DNA of 64,000 nucleotides. It comes from DATLFA01 sp035525225 (GTDB lineage Bacteria > Actinomycetota > Acidimicrobiia > Acidimicrobiales > WLNW01). Shown in pieces: positions 34,996 through 42,933 of this stretch. The position numbers and the translations under genes were made by a program. Under the pieces are notes generated by a model. It worked only from the letters and a program-made list of their open reading frames with translations. It was not told the origin of the DNA and ran no database searches. Location of the stretch: assembly GCA_035525225.1 (NCBI GenBank), contig DATLFA010000061.1, positions 1-64,000 of the forward strand, written 5' to 3'. How positions within the stretch are numbered: position 1 is the first letter of the stretch; every line of letters begins with the position of its first letter.

Positions 34996-35015
34996 TGGTA
35001 TCAGATCAGATACCA
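34996..35015. promoter_or_regulatory. palindromic operator upstream of the XRE-NTase pair
   Basis: TGGTATC (34996-35002) and GATACCA (35009-35015) form a perfect 7-base inverted repeat around AGATCA. It lies 8 bases before the XRE start codon and overlaps the stop codon of the upstream FAD monooxygenase gene (35006-35008). XRE antitoxins commonly bind such sites, and binding here is inferred. Confidence 0.6.
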
Positions 35016-36439
35016 GAATGCAGCAGCCCGAGGAACTCCGCCCTCGAGGGGCCGGGCGGTAGGTCGGCGGGGCGCCCGATGAACGGGGCCAGCGCCCCCT
35101 CGACGCCGGGCCGGGTGAACACCTCGGCCGGCGACGCCAGCAGGTTGGCGAGATCGACCGCGCCGCGCAGCAATTCGGGGTGGTGACCTGCTCCGTTGGC
35201 GATGGCCTGTCCCATGATCCACGACTGGTCGTCGGTGACATACGGGTGACCGGCAATCTGTGCGTCGATCTGGGCCAAGCGATGCCGATCGAAGGACAAG
35301 GTGTCGCGTACGAACGGCGCGACGATCGTTGTGGTGAAGTCGGCCCATCGACGGGCGAAGGCCGCCGCGTCGTCGCGGTCACCCGCTCGATCGCCCTCGC
35401 GTTCGCGGAGCAGGTCGCGCAACGCCACCGCGTGGATCACGCCGATCGTGGCGCCGCGGCCCACCGACGGGTTGGTGCATGCCCAGGCGTCGCCCACCGC
35501 GACGATCCCGGTGACGACGGGAACGCCATCCACGACGTAGGTGCGGATGCGATCCTCGATCTTGGCCATCGCCGCGACCGATTGCATCGATGTGCCGTCG
35601 AGCCAGTGTGCGACGAGCGGGCACGAGCGCACGACACGCTCCCATGCGTCGTCGTGTGCCAACGCGCGCGTGGGAGCGTCGCCGGCGCTCGTGATCACAC
35701 CGATACCCCACGTGCCGTTGTCGGCGGGCAGCGTGAGTGTCGAAAACGACTCGTAGTGCTGCAAGAGCGGACCGAAAGCGAACGGTGTCGAGCCATCGCC
35801 CGAGCGGAAGTAACGCCCGTAGTAGACGAACCCGCAATCCTCCATCTCTTCGATCGGCGCGTGGCAACCGATGGCGTCGAGCCACGCGGGCAACGCGGAG
35901 CGCCGTCCTCCTGCGTCGACCACGAGATCGGCTCGCACTTCTTCGCCCTTGTCGGTGACGACACCGTCGACATGTGGGATGGCGCCCGCGCGTGTGTCGA
36001 CCAACAGCCCCCGCACTGCCGTACCCCGCCGAACGTTGATCTTCGGGTTGGCCGCGATGACGCGCGCGAATGCTGCCTCGACCATGGGTCGGCGGCCGGT
36101 GAGTGCCTCGAAGCGATCATCGTCGGGTCGCCAACCGCCCGACAGCGATTCGGGCAACGTCGTGAACGGGTTGACGCGCAACGCGCCGTCGGCGTCGAGT
36201 GCGGCCACGACGTCGGGCATCTCCTCGGTCACGATCTGGCGAAAGCGAGCGAGGAAGTAGTGCAGCAACCGAAACTGGTTCACGCCGCGCCGTTCCCAGT
36301 GATCCCACGCCTCGTCGGCCGAGGCAGGTGGGGGCGCGGCGTCGCGTTCGAACAGCGTCACCTCGTGCCCGTCGTTCGCCGCCAAGAGTGCGACCGACGA
36401 ACCGACGATGCCGCCGCCGACGATGAGCACGCGAGCCAT
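35006..36439 (-). CDS. FAD-dependent monooxygenase-like flavoprotein
   Basis: The protein has 477 residues from an ATG with AGGAG upstream. The GxGxxG site 'VLIVGGGIVGSSVALLAANDGHEVTLFERD' and the late 'VAVGDAWACTNPSVGRGATIG' motif mark the PHBH-type flavoprotein group. The middle holds 'VVDAGGRRSALPAWL'. It is last in a four-gene operon with SnoaL-like, amidohydrolase and enoyl-CoA hydratase genes, which suggests hydroxylation of a cyclic or aromatic substrate during catabolism. Confidence 0.87.
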   Translation of the reverse strand: MARVLIVGGGIVGSSVALLAANDGHEVTLFERDAAPPPASADEAWDHWERRGVNQFRLLHYFLARFRQIVTEEMPDVVAALDADGALRVNPFTTLPESLSGGWRPDDDRFEALTGRRPMVEAAFARVIAANPKINVRRGTAVRGLLVDTRAGAIPHVDGVVTDKGEEVRADLVVDAGGRRSALPAWLDAIGCHAPIEEMEDCGFVYYGRYFRSGDGSTPFAFGPLLQHYESFSTLTLPADNGTWGIGVITSAGDAPTRALAHDDAWERVVRSCPLVAHWLDGTSMQSVAAMAKIEDRIRTYVVDGVPVVTGIVAVGDAWACTNPSVGRGATIGVIHAVALRDLLREREGDRAGDRDDAAAFARRWADFTTTIVAPFVRDTLSFDRHRLAQIDAQIAGHPYVTDDQSWIMGQAIANGAGHHPELLRGAVDLANLLASPAEVFTRPGVEGALAPFIGRPADLPPGPSRAEFLGLLHSGI

Positions 36440-36455
36440 GATCTCTCCTGTGGAT

Positions 36456-36890
36456 TCAGACAGTGGGGGTCGGCTTGAGCACGGCGCGGGTGCCAAGCTC
36501 GAAGTCGACGCGCATCCGTCGGTGCGTGATACGCCAACCGTCCGGCGTGCGCGCCAACTCGTCTTCGTAGCGGGCGAAGCACTCGTAGAACAGGCCGGCC
36601 TCGTCGCGGGTGCCGCAGTGATACGCGCGGAGCCGGCACCGACTGGTCGCCCGATCGCCGTCGATGGCGATGTCGTGGTTACCGAGGAGGTGTTGCGTCG
36701 GTCCACACCCGCCGAGATGGCTCTGGATCGACGCGATGATCGCGGCCCGATCGGCGCGCTGGTAACCGGGGCCGTAGTCGCTCGTCACGTCCGGAGTGAA
36801 GACGCGTTCGAAGAGCGCCCAGTCGCGCGTGTCGCAGGCGTCGGCGTAGCGGTTGAGGACTTCGATGATCGCGGCTCGGTCGTCCACCAC
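36456..36890 (-). CDS. SnoaL-like / NTF2-fold protein
   Basis: The protein has 144 residues. The helix 'AIIEVLNRYADACDTRDWALFERVFTPDV' and the C-terminal strand 'DGWRITHRRMRVDF' are typical of the SnoaL_4 group, with a conserved Tyr/Asp/His-lined pocket. Members act as cyclases, dehydratases or isomerases. It sits 16 bases upstream of the FAD monooxygenase gene in the same operon. Confidence 0.85.
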   Translation of the reverse strand: MVDDRAAIIEVLNRYADACDTRDWALFERVFTPDVTSDYGPGYQRADRAAIIASIQSHLGGCGPTQHLLGNHDIAIDGDRATSRCRLRAYHCGTRDEAGLFYECFARYEDELARTPDGWRITHRRMRVDFELGTRAVLKPTPTV

Positions 36891-36905
36891 TGACTGGCAG
36901 TGTGA

Positions 36906-38078
36906 TCAGACGGTCGGAACAGCGGTCTGTTCGAGCAACTCGGGCGGCATGAACTCGGGCGAGAAGCGATAGAGGTCGACCGCGTTGTCCCACAGGATCT
37001 TGCGCTTGTCCTCTGCGTTGATGACGTCCATACCCAAGAAGTGGTCGACGGTGTGCGGGTACTTCGAGTCGGGATGGGGGAAGTCGCTCTCGTACACGAT
37101 GTGGTCGTTGCCGAGCCAGCGCACTACGTCGGCCACGAACTTGTCTTCGCACTCCGACGAGATCCAACAATTGCGTTGGAAGTACTCGGTGGCGTTCATC
37201 GAGAGATTGGGAAACTCGAGCTCGGCGAGCTCGAGGTGCTCGTCGATGCGGTGCAACCACGAGGGCAGCCAACCGCAGCCGGCCTCCATGTATGCGACGC
37301 GCAGGCGAGGGAAGCGTTCGAACACGCCGTGCACGATCATCGACATGCAGGCGCCCATGCCCTCCATCTGATGCACTGCGGTGTGCCATTCGGTGAAGCT
37401 CGTGTAACGGTCGTGACCGTAGGAAACGCCTTTGAGGCCCATGAACTCGTGAGTGCCGAACGCGCAATCGAGGTCTTGGAGCACTTCCCAGATCGGGTCG
37501 TAGTAGGAGTCGCCGAGGTTGCGGCCGCGATAGGTGTTGGGGCGGGTCCAGAACGAGCGGGCGCCGAGGTTTTCGTACGCGTAGGTGATCTCGTCGACCG
37601 CACGTGACACGTCGAAGATCGGCACCGGCGAGGAGATGTGCACGTGATTGTTGGAGCTCTCGCGCATCTCTTGGCCCCAACGGTTGTAGGCGCGCGCCAT
37701 CGCAGCCTGCATCTCGGGGTCGAGGAAGTCGCTCCACATGTCGAACTCGGGACCGTAGATCACGGCCATGTCGACGCCGTCGACGGTGAGGGCCTCGGTG
37801 ACGCGATCGCCGGTGAAGCCCTTGGTCATCAAGTCGCCGTACTTGGCCACGATGTCGTCGGCCGTCCACGTGATGAACTTTTGGAACTGCCCGTAGAGCA
37901 TCGTCGGGTGATGGGTGTGCCGTCCGTCGACGGTGGTCGGGTTGTAGTGGTTGAAGTCGTTGAACGGCTGCTTGCGCGCCACCCGATCGACGTACTTCTT
38001 GTCGAGGAATCGCGTCCAGAGGTCGTCGGGATACACGACGTGGGCGTCGGCGTCGAAGACCTTGTAGCCGTCTTTCAT
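36906..38078 (-). CDS. amidohydrolase family protein (amidohydro-related, ACMSD-like)
   Basis: The protein has 390 residues. It opens with 'DADAHVVYPDDLW', the metal-binding DxH strand of the amidohydrolase-2 family. The barrel continues with 'MIVHGVFERFPRLRVAYMEAGCGWLPSW' (the 'FPxLR..' motif) and ends with 'IVYESDFPHPDSKYPH', carrying the late Asp. Family members decarboxylate or hydrolyse ring-cleavage products. The adjacent hydratase and monooxygenase suggest a degradation pathway. Confidence 0.88.
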   Translation of the reverse strand: MKDGYKVFDADAHVVYPDDLWTRFLDKKYVDRVARKQPFNDFNHYNPTTVDGRHTHHPTMLYGQFQKFITWTADDIVAKYGDLMTKGFTGDRVTEALTVDGVDMAVIYGPEFDMWSDFLDPEMQAAMARAYNRWGQEMRESSNNHVHISSPVPIFDVSRAVDEITYAYENLGARSFWTRPNTYRGRNLGDSYYDPIWEVLQDLDCAFGTHEFMGLKGVSYGHDRYTSFTEWHTAVHQMEGMGACMSMIVHGVFERFPRLRVAYMEAGCGWLPSWLHRIDEHLELAELEFPNLSMNATEYFQRNCWISSECEDKFVADVVRWLGNDHIVYESDFPHPDSKYPHTVDHFLGMDVINAEDKRKILWDNAVDLYRFSPEFMPPELLEQTAVPTV

Positions 38079-38122
38079 GGGGTCCCCCCTGGATCAGCGC
38101 ATTGCGCGCCGTGGTGTGCGAG

Positions 38123-38917
38123 TCAGTGTAGGCCGGATCGGAAGTCGGGCTTGCGTCGCTCGAAGAAGGCCTGCGCCCCTTCGCGCATCTCGGATGAGTC
38201 GTACATCCATCCGGTCAACTCGAGGCCGTGCTGCATCGACGACCATTGCAAGTCGAACAGGCCCGACAGCGACAGCTTGGCGATGCGCAGGCTCTGCGGG
38301 CTCATGCCCAACAACTCGTCGCACCACTGCGCCACCTCGGTGTCGAGGTCGGCATCGGGCACCACGATGTTGGCAAGGCCCATGCGCACGGCGGCGTCCC
38401 CGCTGTAGGTGCGGCACAGGAACATGATCTCCTTCGCCCGTTTCATCCCGCACACGAGCGGCAGCATCTGGGTGCCCCCGACCACGGGCACGCTGCCGAC
38501 CCGGGGGCCGGCCTGTCCGAAGCGGGCGCTTTCGCCAGCGACGGTCAGGTCGCACAGCAGGTTCATCTCGTTGCCGAGGCCGAGGCAGTGACCCCGCACC
38601 TTGGCGACAACGGGCTTGGGGCACTGACGGAACGCGTTCGCCCAGCGGATGAACTCGCCCGGCACGAAGCCGCCGGTCGAGTCCTCGGCGCCCGCGACCT
38701 GGCTCAGGTCACCACCCGCGCAGAAGGCGCGTTCGCCGGCGCCGGTGATGACCACCACACCTATGGCCGCGTCGTCGCTCGCGGCGGTCAGCGCGTCGGC
38801 CATCTCGCGCAGAGTGTTGGGTCGCATCGCGTTGTGACGATCCGGCCGGTTGATGGTGATCGTCGCGACCCCGCCCGCGGCCTCGTAGCGGAGGTCGATC
38901 AAGTTGTCCGCGCTCAT
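38123..38917 (-). CDS. enoyl-CoA hydratase/isomerase family protein
   Basis: The protein has 264 residues. The crotonase core is visible in 'AFCAGGDLSQVAG' (oxyanion hole) and 'KVRGHCLGLGNEMNLLCDLTVAGESARFGQ', with the position normally holding the second catalytic Glu changed to Gly/Ser in 'PRVGSVPVVGG'. It may be an isomerase or thioesterase rather than a classical hydratase. It is first in the 38.9-35.0 kb operon. Confidence 0.9.
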   Translation of the reverse strand: MSADNLIDLRYEAAGGVATITINRPDRHNAMRPNTLREMADALTAASDDAAIGVVVITGAGERAFCAGGDLSQVAGAEDSTGGFVPGEFIRWANAFRQCPKPVVAKVRGHCLGLGNEMNLLCDLTVAGESARFGQAGPRVGSVPVVGGTQMLPLVCGMKRAKEIMFLCRTYSGDAAVRMGLANIVVPDADLDTEVAQWCDELLGMSPQSLRIAKLSLSGLFDLQWSSMQHGLELTGWMYDSSEMREGAQAFFERRKPDFRSGLH

Positions 38918-39030
38918 GGTGCGATCACTTTAGGATCGGCCCGACTGCACCGCCCGAAACATGACGCTGCCCCCAAATCCGAAGCTGACTGATACATATC
39001 GAAACAGCGTGATGTGGTACCAATGGCACT

Positions 39031-39801
39031 GTGTTGGTATTGGCGCGCATCAGGGCTCGGGCAGCGCGCGTTCGGGCGCGCCGGCGCCGCCTGACGCTGG
39101 GTGTACTGATCATCGCGGTTTCGGTGTTCAACCTGGTCCAGTGGCGCGACGGGGTGACCGCCGAACCGTCCGTGGACATCGGCAGCGCGCTCACGGCACA
39201 ACGTCCGTCGACCGCGGTCGATGCGTCGGCGCCGGTCGTGCCGTCGGTGCGGATCATCGCATCGGGCTGCGACGGCACGCTCTACGGCTCGGGCGTGGTG
39301 ATCAATGGCGACCGGGTGCTCACGGCCCGCCACGTGGTCGCCGGTGCGCCGCGGATCGTGATCGAGACCGAGGACGGTCGCCAGCGGGTGGCCCGCAGCG
39401 TGCTCGTCGATCGACAAGGCCGTGATGCGGCGGTCGTTTCGGTCCCCGGCATCGGCGACGCCGGCACTCGCCGCATCCAGGTCGCGATGGCCGAGCCGGA
39501 ACGCGGCGATTCGGTGGCGATCACGGGCCATCCGGAGGGAGGGCTTCTCCATATCGCCTACACGTCGGTCACGACCTATACGTCGCGCCTGCCGATGGCC
39601 GCCAACGGCACGCGCGTGATGATCGTCGATGACGACTTCGCCGAAGGGATGTCCGGTGGGCCCGTTACCGATGGCGATGGCCGGGTGGTCGGCATCGCGA
39701 TCGGCATCGAGGTGAACAGCAAGGTGGGCATCGTGACACCGACGAGCGGGCTGGGTCCGCTGCTGGACGGCGACGGCGACACCCTCCCACCCAGTTGCTG
39801 A
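39031..39801 (+). CDS. secreted or membrane-anchored trypsin-like serine protease
   Basis: The protein has 256 residues from a GTG. A basic N-terminus and one membrane helix ('LTLGVLIIAVSVFNLV') anchor it. The chymotrypsin-fold triad is visible: His in 'RVLTARHVVAG', Asp in 'RQGRDAAVV' and Ser in 'AEGMSGGPVTDGDG'. There is no PDZ domain. It is probably an extracytoplasmic housekeeping or signalling protease. The thiamine pyrophosphokinase gene begins 20 bases later. Confidence 0.85.
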   Translation: MLVLARIRARAARVRARRRRLTLGVLIIAVSVFNLVQWRDGVTAEPSVDIGSALTAQRPSTAVDASAPVVPSVRIIASGCDGTLYGSGVVINGDRVLTARHVVAGAPRIVIETEDGRQRVARSVLVDRQGRDAAVVSVPGIGDAGTRRIQVAMAEPERGDSVAITGHPEGGLLHIAYTSVTTYTSRLPMAANGTRVMIVDDDFAEGMSGGPVTDGDGRVVGIAIGIEVNSKVGIVTPTSGLGPLLDGDGDTLPPSC

Positions 39802-39820
39802 ACGGTAGTAAGCAGGGAGG

Positions 39821-40459
39821 ATGGCGGAGCTTGCGATCGTGGTGGCCGGTGGTGACGCGCCGCCGTCGGGTCGGGCGATCCCCGCCTACACATCGGTGAT
39901 CGCGGCCGACGGTGGACTCGATCATGTCTACGCCCTCGGGCTGCCGGTCGATCTGCTGGTCGGTGATCTCGACTCGGTGAGTGCTTCGGCGCTGGCGCGG
40001 GCGCGCGCCGACGGCGTGGCGATCGATCATCACGCGGCGGCCAAGGACGAGACCGATCTCGCGCTCGCGCTCGACCATGTGTGCGCGCGGGGCATCACCC
40101 GGGCGCTGGTGCTCGGTGCCGGCGGCGGACGGCTCGATCACGCGCTCGGCAACCTGCTGTTGTTGGCGTCCGAGCGCTATGGCGAGATCGAACTCGACGC
40201 GTGGATCGGCGAATCGACCGTGTCGGTCGTGCGGCTGCGGCGTCGTTTTTCACTACGCAAGGGCGACGTGGTGAGCCTGTTCGCCGTGGGTGGCGCGGCG
40301 TTCGGCGTCGCCACCCATGGCCTCGAATATCCGCTGCGCCACGAGATGTTGACGCCCGGATCGTCGCGCGGCATCAGCAACGTGGTCGTCGATGGCCCGA
40401 TCATGGTCGAGGTCGCGGACGGTGTGTTGCTGGCAGTGCAGTCGCCGGGGCCAGAATGA
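39821..40459 (+). CDS. thiN: thiamine pyrophosphokinase
   Basis: The protein has 212 residues. 'VVAGGDAPP', 'VIAADGGLDHVYALGLPVDLLVGDLDSVS' and 'KDETDLALALDHVCARG' are the ATP- and magnesium-binding motifs of the TPK catalytic domain. 'GGGRLDHALGN' and the C-terminal beta domain ('RGISNVVV') bind thiamine. It makes thiamine diphosphate from thiamine and ATP in the cytoplasm. AGGGAGG abuts the ATG. Confidence 0.93.
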   Translation: MAELAIVVAGGDAPPSGRAIPAYTSVIAADGGLDHVYALGLPVDLLVGDLDSVSASALARARADGVAIDHHAAAKDETDLALALDHVCARGITRALVLGAGGGRLDHALGNLLLLASERYGEIELDAWIGESTVSVVRLRRRFSLRKGDVVSLFAVGGAAFGVATHGLEYPLRHEMLTPGSSRGISNVVVDGPIMVEVADGVLLAVQSPGPE

Positions 40460-40489
40460 CGGCGTGGCGATGACGCGGTGGAGGAGCCG

Positions 40490-40933
40490 ATGGACGTGAC
40501 CGCCGATCTCGACGCGCCGGTCGCACCTGCCGCGATGTACCGCTGGGTCGCGGACCTCGAGCGCTATCCGCAATGGCTCGAGATCGTCACGCGCGCCGTG
40601 GTGGCCGAGCCCGCTCCCGCCGACGCCGGGCCCGCGTGGTTCGTGCAATTGCGGGGGAAGATCGGGCCGCTGTCACGTTCGAAGCAATTGCGCATGGTGC
40701 GCACCGTGGACGATGCACCGCACGCGGTCACCTTCGTGCGTCGCGAGACCGATGGGCAGAACCATTCGCCGTGGGTCTTGCAGGCGACGATCGACCAGCG
40801 TGACGGCAGCTCGCATCTCGCGATGAGGCTGCACTATGGCGGCGGCCTGTTCGAGCCGATCGTCGAACGATTGCTGCGCAGCGAGATCGACGGGGCCCGC
40901 CGCCGCCTCGCCGCGCTCGTGTTGACCGACTGA
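40490..40933 (+). CDS. SRPBCC (START-like) family protein
   Basis: The protein has 147 residues. The ATG at 40490 is preferred because GGAGGAG lies just upstream. The helix-grip fold is seen in 'LDAPVAPAAMYRWVADLERYPQWL' (the usual 'ERYPQW' turn) and the long C-terminal helix 'LFEPIVERLLRSEIDGARRRL'. Members bind hydrophobic ligands or act as polyketide cyclases. No substrate can be inferred. Confidence 0.83.
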   Translation: MDVTADLDAPVAPAAMYRWVADLERYPQWLEIVTRAVVAEPAPADAGPAWFVQLRGKIGPLSRSKQLRMVRTVDDAPHAVTFVRRETDGQNHSPWVLQATIDQRDGSSHLAMRLHYGGGLFEPIVERLLRSEIDGARRRLAALVLTD

Positions 40934-40989
40934 CAGGGGCGTGGGGGCAGGGGCGTGGGGGCAGGGGCGTGGGTGCAGGGGCGTGGGGC
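40934..40989. repeat. 14-bp G-rich tandem repeat between convergent genes
   Basis: CAGGGGCGTGGGGG occurs four times in a row (40934-40947, 40948-40961, 40962-40975, 40976-40989) with one or two changes in the last copies. A further CGGGGCGTG follows. Every unit carries two G-runs, so the plus strand has quadruplex potential. It lies between the SRPBCC stop and the end of the ABC exporter operon. Confidence 0.9.
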
Positions 40990-41010
40990 CGGGGCGTGCA
41001 GTCAGTGCGC

Positions 41011-42933
41011 TCAGTGCGAGCCGTTGGTCGCCGCGCCGGTCATGTGCGCGAGCCACGTCGCATAGAGCGCGGCGTAGCGACCGTTGCGGGCGACGAGGTC
41101 TGCGTGCGAGCCGAGCTCGACGACGTGGCCGTCCTCGACGACGGCGATGCGATCGCAGCGCATGGCGGTCGCGAGCCGGTGGGCGATGATGATGGCCGTG
41201 CGTCCTTCGAGCAGTGTGTCGAGGGCACGCTCGATCTTGGCCTCGGATGTGAGATCGAGATTCGAAGTGGCCTCGTCGAGCACCAACACCCGCGGCTTCG
41301 CCAGAAACGCGCGTGCCAGCGCCAGCAGCTGGCGTTCGCCGGCGGACAGCGACGCGCCGCGTTCGTGCACGGAAGCGTCGAGGCCGTCGGGTAGGCGTTC
41401 GATGACGTCGTCGAGGCCGACCGCGCGGCACGCTTCGAGAATCTCTTCGTCGGTCGCATCGGGGTTCGCGAACGCGACGTTGTTGCGGAACGTGCCGTGG
41501 AACAGGAACGGCTCTTGCGGCACGACGCCCAGCTGCCGGCGCAGCGAATCGATGGTGACGTCGCGCAGGTCGTGGCCGTCGATCGTCACCCTTCCGCCCT
41601 GCGGATCGTAGAAACGCACGACCAGCTTGGCGATCGTCGACTTGCCCGCGCCGGTCGAACCGACGACGGCCATGCTTTCTCCGGCGGCGATCGACAGCGA
41701 CACGTCGTGCAGGATCGGCCGGTCGTCGCTGTAGCCGAACGTGACGTGGTCGAGCACGATCTCGCCCGCGATCGGCGGCAAAACGTGCGCGTCGTCGGCT
41801 TCGGCGACCTCGGGCTCGGTCAAGAACAGCTCGCGCAGCTTTAACACCGCGGCATTGCCCTGCTGGTAGGTGTTGTAGAGCTGCACCAACTGTTGGATCG
41901 GCGCGAAGAACGCGGTGAGGTACAGGAAGAACGCGGCGAGCTCGCCGACGGACAACTCACCCCGCAGCACCATGCGGCCGCCGATGAGCAGGATGAGCGC
42001 CTGGCCGAGCACGCCGATCGCTTCGCTTCCGGGTGCGTAGACGCCGTTGGCGCGGGCGGTGTCGAGGTTGGCGTCGAGGTGGCGGCCGACGACGTTGACG
42101 TGGTTGATGACGTTGTGCCGGCGGCGGTTGTATGCGGTGATGATGCGGATGCCGGCGAGGCTCTCGGACAAGTCCGACAACACGTCGGCGATGCGGTTGC
42201 GCACCCGCGAGTAGCCGTCGTCGGAGACCTTGCGGAACCACAGGCTCAGCACGATCATCGGGGGGATGACGGCGGTGAAGGTGATGATCGCCAGCTCGAC
42301 GTTGAACACGAACAGCGCCACGGCGATGACCAGCAGGGTCAGCACCTGTACGGCGAAGTTGACGAGGCCCTCTTGGAACAAGACCGACAGCGCCTCGACG
42401 TCGCTCGTCATGCGCGTCATCAACACGCCGGCCTTCTCTTCGGTGAAGAACGACATCGACTGCCGCGACAGATGCGTGAAGACGCGGACGCGCAGCGTGT
42501 ACATGAGCCGTTCGCCCAGGCGACCGGTGAAGGATATGCGAGAGTGTGTCGCCGCGCTGCTGACGATGATCGACGCGAAGTATGCGATGGTGGCCATGAC
42601 GACGACCGAATAGTCGTTCTCGTTGATGCCGCTGTCGATGGCGATCTTGGTCACGAAAGGGCCGGCTTGCATCGCGACGGTCTCGACGAGCACCAGGAAG
42701 AAGGCGCCGACGAGTGCCATGCGTTGGGGCGCGAGGAACGTACGCAACCCGAACGGTCGCCGATCGAACTGCGAACGCGTGAACTCGATCGTGGGTTCTG
42801 GGTGCACGGGCTCTTGCGCGAGCACCTCGTCGACCTTTTGCGCCAGCGAGCCCGGTACGCCGGCATGGGGTAGTCCCGCGGCCGCGTTGGCCTGTTGGGA
42901 CGAAGGACCGCCGCCGCCACCGAATTGCATCAT
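41011..42933 (-). CDS. ABC exporter half-transporter with canonical Walker B (subunit 2 of a heterodimer)
   Basis: The protein has 640 residues: a Gly-rich cytoplasmic N-terminus, six membrane helices (about 90-380), then an ATPase. Walker A is 'GSTGAGKST', the signature is degenerate ('LSAGERQLLALA') and Walker B is 'VLVLDEATSNLD' with the catalytic Glu. It overlaps the upstream ABC gene by ATGA. The asymmetry with that partner fits a TM287/288-type heterodimeric exporter of drugs or lipids. Confidence 0.93.
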   Translation of the reverse strand: MMQFGGGGGPSSQQANAAAGLPHAGVPGSLAQKVDEVLAQEPVHPEPTIEFTRSQFDRRPFGLRTFLAPQRMALVGAFFLVLVETVAMQAGPFVTKIAIDSGINENDYSVVVMATIAYFASIIVSSAATHSRISFTGRLGERLMYTLRVRVFTHLSRQSMSFFTEEKAGVLMTRMTSDVEALSVLFQEGLVNFAVQVLTLLVIAVALFVFNVELAIITFTAVIPPMIVLSLWFRKVSDDGYSRVRNRIADVLSDLSESLAGIRIITAYNRRRHNVINHVNVVGRHLDANLDTARANGVYAPGSEAIGVLGQALILLIGGRMVLRGELSVGELAAFFLYLTAFFAPIQQLVQLYNTYQQGNAAVLKLRELFLTEPEVAEADDAHVLPPIAGEIVLDHVTFGYSDDRPILHDVSLSIAAGESMAVVGSTGAGKSTIAKLVVRFYDPQGGRVTIDGHDLRDVTIDSLRRQLGVVPQEPFLFHGTFRNNVAFANPDATDEEILEACRAVGLDDVIERLPDGLDASVHERGASLSAGERQLLALARAFLAKPRVLVLDEATSNLDLTSEAKIERALDTLLEGRTAIIIAHRLATAMRCDRIAVVEDGHVVELGSHADLVARNGRYAALYATWLAHMTGAATNGSH

